DNA of 5,078 nt from Hyphomicrobiales bacterium. Its GTDB lineage: Bacteria; Pseudomonadota; Alphaproteobacteria; Rhizobiales; Aestuariivirgaceae. The stretch covers positions 1 to 5,078 of the forward strand of contig JANXRO010000274.1 in the NCBI GenBank assembly GCA_025356765.1, written 5' to 3'. Positions 1 through 5,078 of this stretch are shown in pieces (the stretch's first letter is position 1; every line of letters begins with the position of its first letter). The notes beneath the pieces are model-generated. The model was not told where the DNA came from. It was given only the letters and a program-made list of their open reading frames with translations, and did no database searches. A program made the position numbers and the translations under genes.

Positions 1-2
1 AT

Positions 3-248
3 GGCGTAATTTTTATTACGGCGTTGAGCGGTTGGTTCACCGGCTTTCTCATTGCCCATCTTTATGAAGTGCCCGGAAACACGTTGCCCGCAGATTTTGC
101 CAACTATCCCACCCGCGTGGTTCATGTATGGATGGCTCTGGTGTTGTTCTTGTTGATCGTGTTGCACATCACGGCTGCATTCAAAGAAATGATGAGTGGT
201 GACGTGCATATTTTAGACCGCGTGGGCTTTGGCAAGCGCAGTTCCTAA
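3..248 (+). CDS. Cytochrome b561-family protein, C-terminal fragment (5' end outside window)
   Basis: The reading frame is open to the left edge and ends at TAA 246-248, so only the last 81 residues are visible. The visible TTG at 24 is probably an internal Leu codon rather than the start, because the residues before it continue a hydrophobic helix. The fragment shows one membrane helix (about residues 2-20), a periplasmic-type loop (YEVPGNTLPADF), and a final helix with two histidines 14 residues apart (H41 and H55 of the fragment). That spacing, followed by a short charged tail with DxxxLDR, is typical of the last helix of bacterial cytochrome b561 / b-type domains, where histidines bind haem b. 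Such proteins pass electrons between quinol and a redox partner in the inner membrane; the partner cannot be told from this fragment. It converges on kynB and shares stop-codon bases with it. Confidence 0.8.
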   Translation, partial: GVIFITALSGWFTGFLIAHLYEVPGNTLPADFANYPTRVVHVWMALVLFLLIVLHITAAFKEMMSGDVHILDRVGFGKRSS

Positions 249-862
249 CGCCGCAAAACGGCTCGTATCGGTGATGCATCCAAGTTTTCAAACTTCAAAG
301 GCAGGGCGATCAATTCATAATCACCGGGTTCCACATGATCGAGCAACAAGTTTTCCAAGATGAACATTTTGTGGCGATTGAACGCTATGTGGGCTGGCAA
401 AGTTTTTGAAGTTGATGGATCAACCGAAGCTGTATCAACCCCCACCAATTTCACGCCATGCGCGGCCAATAGCTCCACCGTCTCGGCCGCCAATGCGCGG
501 AAGTTTTCGTTCCACACATTTGAATCTTGGCCCCCAAACAGCCGCAATAAAACGCGTGGCGGGCAGCCTTTCAAAAGGTGCTCAATGTGCTCAGGCAAAC
601 ACAGTGGGCCCGGGTGCTGCGCATCAATGACGCGAGCAGGCCCCACAAAAATATCCAGATCAAGCGCTGCAATTTTGGCGCCCTGCACATCATAATGATA
701 AGGCGCATCAGCATGGGTTCCACAATGAACCGACATGGTGATCTTGGAAACATTAACCGGAACCCCAATACCGATGCGCGCCACAAACTCCTCCGTATAC
801 GGAGTATCCATTGGAAACGCAGCAACACCGGGGCGAAGCCCCCGCGAGATGTCGATGATCAT
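245..862 (-). CDS. kynB: Kynurenine formamidase (cyclase family, KynB type)
   Basis: A 205-residue protein of normal KynB length. KynB hydrolyses N-formyl-L-kynurenine to L-kynurenine and formate, the second step of tryptophan degradation, in the cytoplasm. The metal-binding cyclase motif HxGTHxDAPxH is intact (H46, H50, D52, H56), and H158 and E170 lie where the other conserved metal and active-site residues of the family are expected. The segments PVNVSKIT, LDLDIFVGPARVID, GVDTASVDPSTSKTLPAH and GDYELIALPL followed by LDASPIRAVLR resemble KynB much more than generic cyclases. One oddity is FPMDTP near residues 16-21, where KynB usually has a WPGDTP-like stretch. The ATG overlaps the mlaF stop as ATGA, with no strong Shine-Dalgarno sequence, so translation is probably coupled to mlaF. 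No other kynurenine-pathway gene is visible, so a different amide or cyclic substrate remains possible. Confidence 0.86.
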   Translation of the reverse strand: MIIDISRGLRPGVAAFPMDTPYTEEFVARIGIGVPVNVSKITMSVHCGTHADAPYHYDVQGAKIAALDLDIFVGPARVIDAQHPGPLCLPEHIEHLLKGCPPRVLLRLFGGQDSNVWNENFRALAAETVELLAAHGVKLVGVDTASVDPSTSKTLPAHIAFNRHKMFILENLLLDHVEPGDYELIALPLKFENLDASPIRAVLRR

Positions 863-1632
863 GTTTTCAAAACATCCATTTTGATTGGCCCTTCAGCGCG
901 GCCATAAATGAATTGATCAACATAAGGGCTGCCCGAACGATCAACCATTTTGGCAGGCCCTTGCCAGATAATTTCGCCCTTATAAATCATCGCAATGTCG
1001 TCAGCAATTTTTCGCGCGCTGGCCATATCATGCGTAATGGAAATGGTTGTGGCACCAAGGCGTTTGACACAATCCACAATCAAATTGTTGATCACATCAG
1101 CCATGATCGGATCAAGGCCCGTGGTGGGTTCATCAAAGAAAATTATTTCAGGATCAGCCGCAATCGCCCGCGCCAGCCCCACACGCTTTTGCATGCCGCC
1201 TGAAAGTTCAGCAGGGTAAAGCTTGCCAACATCAGCGTTCAGGCCAACAAGACCAAGTTTATCCATGGCAATATCTCGCGCTTTTTCGCGGGCCAAGCCC
1301 CGGCCTTGAATGAGACCGAAGGCCACGTTTTCCCACACGCTGAGTGAATCAAAAAGTGCGCCACCTTGAAACAACATGCCAAAGCGGCGCAACATGGCAT
1401 CGCGTGCCTCACCGCGCAAATCCACAGCACTTTGGCCATCAATTTCAATGGCGCCAGACGTGGGCTGCAAAATTCCCAAAATACATTTCAACATCACAGA
1501 TTTGCCGGTGCCAGAACCACCGATCACAACCAGTGACCTTCCCTTCTCAACACTCAAACTCAACCCATTCAAAACATTTTTCGGCCCGAATGATTTTCTC
1601 ACATCTGTCAGTTTGATGAAGGGTTCGGCCAT
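859..1632 (-). CDS. mlaF: MlaF-type ATP-binding subunit of phospholipid ABC transporter
   Basis: This 257-residue ABC ATPase powers the MlaFEDB-type complex that moves phospholipids between the inner and outer membranes to keep the outer leaflet asymmetric. All nucleotide-binding elements are visible: Walker A GGSGTGKS (38-45), Q-loop in MLFQGGALF (Q89), signature LSGGM (143-147), Walker B IIFFDE (163-168), D-loop TGLDP (171-175) and switch histidine H201 in SITHDM. The MLFQxGALFDSLSVWENVAF stretch and the LSGGMQKRVGLARAIA signature are typical of the MlaF subfamily rather than of importers. The start is well supported: GGAAAG at 1640-1645 lies 7 bases upstream of the ATG. The gene begins one base after the mlaE stop, and its TGA overlaps the kynB ATG by four bases. 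The C-terminal tail after FIYGRAEGP is short, as expected for MlaF. Confidence 0.94.
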   Translation of the reverse strand: MAEPFIKLTDVRKSFGPKNVLNGLSLSVEKGRSLVVIGGSGTGKSVMLKCILGILQPTSGAIEIDGQSAVDLRGEARDAMLRRFGMLFQGGALFDSLSVWENVAFGLIQGRGLAREKARDIAMDKLGLVGLNADVGKLYPAELSGGMQKRVGLARAIAADPEIIFFDEPTTGLDPIMADVINNLIVDCVKRLGATTISITHDMASARKIADDIAMIYKGEIIWQGPAKMVDRSGSPYVDQFIYGRAEGPIKMDVLKT

Positions 1633-1633
1633 C

Positions 1634-2410
1634 TCAATTCTTTCCGAACAACAAAGATGTGAGCATGAAATTCGCCGCCAAAATTAAAATGGCAGAAGAC
1701 ACAACGGCATTCGTGGTGGCCCGCCCAACCCCTTGTGCCCCGCCCTTGGAATTGAAGCCGTGATAACAGCCCATCAACGCAATGATGAAACCAAACACAG
1801 CGGCCTTGATCAGGCCCGACGTAACGTCATCGGAATGCAAAGCATCAGAAGTGGTTTTCAAAAATGCGGCACCGTTGAAGCCAAGGCTGCGCGTGCCAAC
1901 CACATAGCCACCCATCACACCGATAATGTCGCCAATCAGCACCAGCATCGGCAATGAAACCACCGCCGCAATCAATCGCGGGCCAACAAGATATTTGATG
2001 GGGTTGGTGGAAAGTGTTACCAGCGCATCAGTTTGTTCTGTCACTTTCATGGTGCCAAGTTCTGCGGCGATGGATGCACCAACACGGCCCGAGACCATCA
2101 GCCCCGCCAGCACAGGCCCCAGTTCGCGTGTGATGCCAATGGCCACAATGGAGGGCACAAGCGTTGCGGCCGTTGTGGGCGAAGAGCCAGTATAAATTTG
2201 TAATGCCAAAGCGCCGCCCGTGAAAAACGCTGTCATCGCCACAACGGGCAGTGATGTATAGCCAATGCGAAAAAATTGCGCTGCAATCTGGCTGCCATAA
2301 AAGCGCGGAGTAAGCCCGATTGCCACAGCATCTTTGGCAAACAGTGCCACGCGCCCAATCTCTGCAAAGAGCGCAAGAACCAACCGGCCTATGACAGCAA
2401 GAATATTCAA
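1634..2410 (-). CDS. mlaE: MlaE-family lipid ABC transporter permease
   Basis: This is a 258-residue inner-membrane permease, the normal length for MlaE without an N-terminal STAS domain. It forms the membrane channel of the Mla phospholipid transporter together with MlaF. Family landmarks are visible: the amphipathic N-terminal segment, RELGPVLAGLMVSGRVGASIAAELGTM (about 95-121), the coupling stretch KVTEQTDAL (122-130) that contacts the ATPase, and GFNSKGGAQGVG (218-229) before the last helix. Strongly hydrophobic segments lie near 54-76, 84-106, 146-172, 200-216 and 234-255. The most likely start is TTG at 2410, because the resulting N-terminus (NILAVIGRLVLALFAEIGR) looks like the family and there is no in-frame ATG or GTG between the alr stop and this codon. 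There is no clear Shine-Dalgarno sequence. The gene lies 12 bases after alr in the same frame, so coupling to alr translation is likely. No mlaD follows. Confidence 0.93.
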   Translation of the reverse strand: MNILAVIGRLVLALFAEIGRVALFAKDAVAIGLTPRFYGSQIAAQFFRIGYTSLPVVAMTAFFTGGALALQIYTGSSPTTAATLVPSIVAIGITRELGPVLAGLMVSGRVGASIAAELGTMKVTEQTDALVTLSTNPIKYLVGPRLIAAVVSLPMLVLIGDIIGVMGGYVVGTRSLGFNGAAFLKTTSDALHSDDVTSGLIKAAVFGFIIALMGCYHGFNSKGGAQGVGRATTNAVVSSAILILAANFMLTSLLFGKN

Positions 2411-2417
2411 AATATTC
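2401..2417 (-). promoter_or_regulatory. Perfect 7-bp inverted repeat around the mlaE TTG start codon
   Basis: On the minus strand, GAATATT (2417-2411) is followed by TTG (2410-2408) and then by AATATTC (2407-2401). The two arms are exact reverse complements, and the three loop bases are the predicted start codon. In the mRNA this would present the start codon in a hairpin loop, six bases after the alr stop codon. The pairing is read directly from the sequence. A role in start-site access or in coupling alr to mlaE is inference, and an A/U-rich stem of this size is only modestly stable. Confidence 0.4.
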
Positions 2418-2422
2418 GAATC

Positions 2423-3559
2423 TTATTCAACATAACGGCGAGCATAGCGGTTGCCCAAGTGTGTGAGAAGCTCATAAGAAATGGTGCCAGCAAAACCCGC
2501 CGCTTCGTCAACTGATAAGTTCGGCCCGAAAATTTCTGCCATATCTCCAACCTTGACCACCACATCCGTCACATCACAAGCCATCATGTCCATCGACACG
2601 CGGCCCACAATGGGGCAACGCTTGCCGCCCAGAAACACCTGTGCAGGCCCATCATGGCGAGAAGATGAAAGCTTGCGCGGCACGCCATCACGATAGCCCG
2701 CGCCCAAAATTGCAATGCGTGAATTGCGCGGCGCTTCCCACGTGGCGCTATAGCCAATGGTTTGGCCTGCCAAAACTTCACGCAACTGCATCACCTTGGC
2801 TTCTAACGTCACCACCGTTTTCATCGGATTGGTTTTCCCGGGAAGCGGGTTGCCGCCATAAAGCGCCACACCAGCGCGCACAATATCATAGTGAAATTGC
2901 GAGCCCAGATAAATGCCAGAAGAATTGGCGAAACTTGCAGGAACATGGGTCAACATGCTGCGCAAGTTTTGAAACGCTTTCAGTTGTTGCATGTTGAGCG
3001 GATGATCAGCTTCATCTGAACACGCAAGATGGCTAATCAAGAGTTTAATATTTAACGATTTTAAAAGCTCTGCATTCGCACACAATTGCGCAAATTCACC
3101 CGTGGTAAACCCCAAGCGGTGAATGCCTGTGTCACAATGAATGGCACATGCCATAAGCCCTGCGTGGGCTTTCCATGCTTCAGCTTCCTTCAAACTTGCC
3201 AATGCCGGAATGAGATTATGGCGCAGATAAAATTCGGCCTGCCCCAGATAAAATCCATCAAGCACGTAGATATTTGCATCCGCCAACACTGAACGCAGGT
3301 CAGCGCCCTCCAATGGGCGGGCCACAAAAAAATGCCTGCAACCTGCTGCCCATAATGCCTTGGCGCAAGGTGCAAGACCAAGGCCATAAGCCTCGCCCTT
3401 GATGGCCACGCCCACATGAGTAGAAGGCGCCGCCAAACTGAGGGTTTTGTAGTTGGCTTTCAACGCAACCAAATCAACCGTCACATGAGCAGAATGAAGA
3501 TCAACGTTGGTCAACAAATTCTCCACTGAAAGAAAACCCTTCTGTGGCCTATCGCCCAT
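2423..3559 (-). CDS. alr: Alanine racemase, PLP-dependent
   Basis: This 378-residue enzyme interconverts L- and D-alanine with pyridoxal phosphate in the cytoplasm and supplies D-Ala for peptidoglycan. The N-terminal barrel holds the PLP lysine in AIKGEAYGLG (K54), followed by DTGIHRLG (143-150; R148), SHLACSD (H177) and the PLP-ring arginine in YDIVRAGVALYG (R228). The C-terminal domain holds the second catalytic base, Y270 in IGYSATW, plus GAGYRDGVPR and VSMDMMACDVTD. No key residue is missing. The PLP motif carries GE where AN or AD is usual. The start is uncertain: the ATG at 3559 has no good ribosome-binding site, whereas GTG at 3526 (codon 12) is preceded by AGAAGGG at 3537-3543 with a 10-base spacer and still leaves a normal N-terminus before TVDLVALKANY. 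The gene follows the ompW-like gene by 34 bases and precedes mlaE by 12. It could be a catabolic racemase (DadX), but the context favours a biosynthetic Alr. Confidence 0.93.
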   Translation of the reverse strand: MGDRPQKGFLSVENLLTNVDLHSAHVTVDLVALKANYKTLSLAAPSTHVGVAIKGEAYGLGLAPCAKALWAAGCRHFFVARPLEGADLRSVLADANIYVLDGFYLGQAEFYLRHNLIPALASLKEAEAWKAHAGLMACAIHCDTGIHRLGFTTGEFAQLCANAELLKSLNIKLLISHLACSDEADHPLNMQQLKAFQNLRSMLTHVPASFANSSGIYLGSQFHYDIVRAGVALYGGNPLPGKTNPMKTVVTLEAKVMQLREVLAGQTIGYSATWEAPRNSRIAILGAGYRDGVPRKLSSSRHDGPAQVFLGGKRCPIVGRVSMDMMACDVTDVVVKVGDMAEIFGPNLSVDEAAGFAGTISYELLTHLGNRYARRYVE

Positions 3560-3593
3560 AACGTCAAGGGCAAGCGTTGAGCCTGCAATACAT

Positions 3594-4241
3594 TCAGAAG
3601 CGGAAATTCAGGCCAGCTGAAATAATCCACGGGTTCATGTGCGCATCAACCACGCGGCCGGGCACTGTGACAGTTGTTGATGCGAACATCTTTTTCACAT
3701 CCACAAACACACCAACATTTTTGGTCATATCCATTTCAGCGCCCGCTTGCAAAACCGCACCAAAGCCATTGGCCACGCTGAGCGATGTATAGGGTGGATT
3801 GTTGGGCTGGGTTGAAAATGTAATATTATAAGAAGCGCCAATGCCAACATAAGGCCTGAATTGCGGGCTTAGATTAAAATGATATTGGGCCGCTGCAATC
3901 ACCGACCCATAGGTAACAGCGCCAACGCGTGATGCATTATTGCCATTCACTGTGATCCACAAATCATCCGTGGGCGGAAGACCTGCCGCAACCGTGAAGC
4001 TGATATTATCGTTCAAATATCGGCCAACTTCCAAAAGCCCCGTGAAATTATCAGTGGCCTTGACATCAAAAGCTGCAGACGAGAATGCGGGCGTGGCAGA
4101 GTTCAAACCAGAATTAAAAAGCACCCCCGCAGCGCCCACATGCACAAACCACATGTTTTCAGGCATGACAACACCATCTTCAGCTTTGGCAATGCCGACG
4201 CTGGCACAGCACAACAGTGCCGCTGCAAATAATTTCTTCAT
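3594..4241 (-). CDS. OmpW-family outer-membrane beta-barrel protein
   Basis: With the start chosen here the protein has 215 residues, the usual OmpW size. It begins with a clear signal peptide, MKKLFAAALLCCASVGIAKA, with a signal peptidase I site AKA before E21. The mature part alternates polar and hydrophobic residues as transmembrane beta strands do, and includes LLEVGRYLNDNISFTVAAGLPP, YGSVIAAAQYHFN, FRPYVGIGASYNITF and GVFVDVKKMFA. The C-terminus, NPWIISAGLNFRF, resembles the OmpW ending and finishes in Phe, the BAM-recognition signal. OmpW proteins form small eight-stranded barrels thought to pass hydrophobic or small solutes; the substrate here is unknown. A longer start at 4274 exists, but it would place eleven hydrophilic residues before the signal peptide. 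The ATG at 4241 also has GGGG (4250-4253) eight bases upstream and AGGGA (4244-4248) closer in. The gene sits between dnaB and alr and probably belongs to the transcript that continues into alr. Confidence 0.85.
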   Translation of the reverse strand: MKKLFAAALLCCASVGIAKAEDGVVMPENMWFVHVGAAGVLFNSGLNSATPAFSSAAFDVKATDNFTGLLEVGRYLNDNISFTVAAGLPPTDDLWITVNGNNASRVGAVTYGSVIAAAQYHFNLSPQFRPYVGIGASYNITFSTQPNNPPYTSLSVANGFGAVLQAGAEMDMTKNVGVFVDVKKMFASTTVTVPGRVVDAHMNPWIISAGLNFRF

Positions 4242-4281
4242 GTTCCCTGCCCCATTTAGTCGCTGGTTTTCCAACGTTGTG

Positions 4282-4308
4282 ATTATTAAATCTTAACAAA
4301 GTGTTTAA
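4282..4308 (-). promoter_or_regulatory. Weak promoter candidate upstream of the ompW-like gene
   Basis: In the AT-rich gap downstream of dnaB, the minus strand carries AATAAT (4287-4282), a five-of-six match to a -10 box. A poor -35 candidate, TTAAAC (4308-4303), lies 15 bases upstream of it, which is shorter than ideal spacing. Transcription would start near 4275 and give a leader of about 34 bases before the ATG at 4241, which also argues against the longer start at 4274. The call rests on pattern alone. Confidence 0.25.
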
Positions 4309-4348
4309 GGGATGACTTGTTTCAAGACAAGTGGATAGTCGCGTCTTG
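4292..4348 (-). repeat. Cluster of short inverted repeats between dnaB and the ompW-like gene
   Basis: Three small inverted repeats lie in the gap after the dnaB stop. CAAGAC (4323-4328) pairs with GTCTTG (4343-4348) across 14 bases. ACTTGT (4315-4320) pairs with ACAAGT (4327-4332) across 6 bases. CTTAA with CA (read on the minus strand from 4309) pairs with TGTTAAG (down to 4292), with one bulged A and a 3-base loop. The first two share bases and cannot form together. None is followed by a U-run, so a standard intrinsic terminator is not supported; a weak or factor-assisted terminator for dnaB is possible. Confidence 0.35.
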
Positions 4349-4355
4349 CCAATAC

Positions 4356-5078
4356 TCACCCAAAGCGTTCAGGCAAATGGTCTTCGCGGGCAAGGTTGCT
4401 GAACTTTGTCAGGCGGCCTTCGAACATCAGTTCGACTGTGCCTGTGGGGCCGTGGCGCTGTTTGCCGATGATCACTTCGGCCTTGCCATGCGCCCTATCC
4501 ATCTTTTCTTGCCACGTCTGAAATTCAGCTGTGCCTTCGGCAGGCATTAAACGCTCTAAATAATATTCCTCACGGAACACGAATAACACAACGTCAGCGT
4601 CTTGCTCAATCGAACCCGATTCACGCAAATCTGAAAGTTGTGGCCGTTTGTCTTCGCGGTTTTCAACCTGGCGCGAAAGCTGAGACAAAGCGATGATGGG
4701 CACATTCAATTCCTTGGCCAAGGCTTTCAGGCCAACGGTAATTTCCGTCACCTCTTGCACGCGGCCTTCAGATTGCTTGCGGGCAGAGCCTGTGAGCAAT
4801 TGCAGATAATCCACAATCACCAAACCCAAACCGCGCTGGCGCTTTAATCGGCGCGCGCGTGAAGCAAGCTGCGCAATGGTCAATCCGCCGGTTGCATCAA
4901 TATAAAGTGGCAGGGCCTGCAAATCACGGCTTACGTCCACCAGCTTCTGAAACTCGTCTTCGCTGATTTTGCCACGCCTAATATATTCCGATGAAACGCC
5001 CGTCTGCTCGGCAATAATGCGCGTGGCCAATTGTTCGGAACTCATTTCAAGCGAGAAGAACGCAACCACCCCGCCATC
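4356..5078 (-). CDS. dnaB: Replicative DNA helicase DnaB, C-terminal part (5' end outside window)
   Basis: The frame is open to the right edge, so about the last 240 residues of a protein usually near 460-500 residues are visible. The GTG at 5067-5069 is an internal Val in the GGVVAFFSLEMSSEQLATR stretch, not a start. DnaB is the hexameric ring helicase that unwinds DNA at the replication fork. Visible RecA-fold landmarks are SLEMSSEQLATR, Walker B LVIVDYLQLL, the sensor motif IIALSQLSR, the highly conserved RPQLSDLRESGSIEQDADVV block with VLFVFREEYY after it, and the arginine-finger region EVIIGKQRHGPTGTVELMF. The Walker A motif and the N-terminal primase-binding domain lie outside the window. 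The C-terminus (REDHLPERFG) ends normally, and the gene is not interrupted by an intein in the visible part. About 114 bases separate its stop from the ompW-like start. Confidence 0.96.
   Translation of the reverse strand, partial: DGGVVAFFSLEMSSEQLATRIIAEQTGVSSEYIRRGKISEDEFQKLVDVSRDLQALPLYIDATGGLTIAQLASRARRLKRQRGLGLVIVDYLQLLTGSARKQSEGRVQEVTEITVGLKALAKELNVPIIALSQLSRQVENREDKRPQLSDLRESGSIEQDADVVLFVFREEYYLERLMPAEGTAEFQTWQEKMDRAHGKAEVIIGKQRHGPTGTVELMFEGRLTKFSNLAREDHLPERFG

Noticed and set aside
250..262. GCCG-CAAAA-CGGC hairpin just after the cytochrome stop as a terminator
   Set aside because: The stem is only four pairs with no following T-run, and it lies within the kynB coding sequence.
360..907. 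Overlapping plus-strand open frames opposite kynB
   Set aside because: Their products are low-complexity or compositionally odd and match no family, while the minus strand encodes a clear KynB protein with all motifs. They are antisense shadows.
2641..2997. Plus-strand 118-codon open frame opposite alr
   Set aside because: Its product is rich in Cys, His and Trp with no fold signal, and it lies fully antisense to well-conserved alr motifs.
3560..3593. Possible terminator between the ompW-like gene and alr (GGC/GCC arms near 3568-3583)
   Set aside because: Only three or four pairs could form and no T-run follows; the 34-base gap is better explained as an operon spacer.
4242..4274. N-terminal extension of the ompW-like gene from an ATG at 4274
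   Set aside because: It would put eleven polar residues before a textbook signal peptide, and the internal ATG has purine-rich sequence just upstream.
3940..4296. Plus-strand open frame opposite the ompW-like gene
   Set aside because: It is antisense to the signal peptide and barrel strands and shows no recognisable domain.

Overview
The window reads as an ordinary chromosomal segment of an alphaproteobacterium with roughly balanced base composition; the order is uncertain. This rests on protein character and on the order dnaB - alr - mlaE - mlaF, which I recall (not checked here) from several alphaproteobacterial genomes. There are no mobile elements, RNA genes, CRISPR arrays or signs of recent transfer.

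Layout. Positions 3-248 on the plus strand hold the 3' end of a cytochrome b561-type membrane protein. All the rest lies on the minus strand, so transcription runs from right to left: the C-terminal part of the replicative helicase DnaB (5078 down to 4356, cut by the right edge), a short AT-rich gap with small inverted repeats and a weak promoter candidate, an OmpW-like outer-membrane barrel (4241-3594), alanine racemase Alr (3559-2423), the MlaE lipid-transport permease (2410-1634), its ATPase MlaF (1632-859), and a KynB-type cyclase, probably kynurenine formamidase (862-245). The kynB stop codon overlaps the stop of the convergent cytochrome gene.

How the genes fit together. From ompW-like to kynB the spacings are 34, 12, 1 and minus 4 bases, which indicates one transcript with translational coupling at the distal junctions. 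Three products serve the envelope: a barrel protein, D-alanine supply for peptidoglycan, and the inner-membrane engine of phospholipid transport. KynB (tryptophan breakdown) is the functional outlier, yet it is the most tightly coupled, by an ATGA overlap with mlaF. The MCE-domain partner MlaD and the STAS protein MlaB are not in the window and must be encoded elsewhere if the transporter is complete.

No new biological system is evident. The points most worth a second look are the mlaE start codon (TTG) sitting in the loop of a perfect 7-bp inverted repeat just after the alr stop, and the coupling of kynB to the mlaEF pair.
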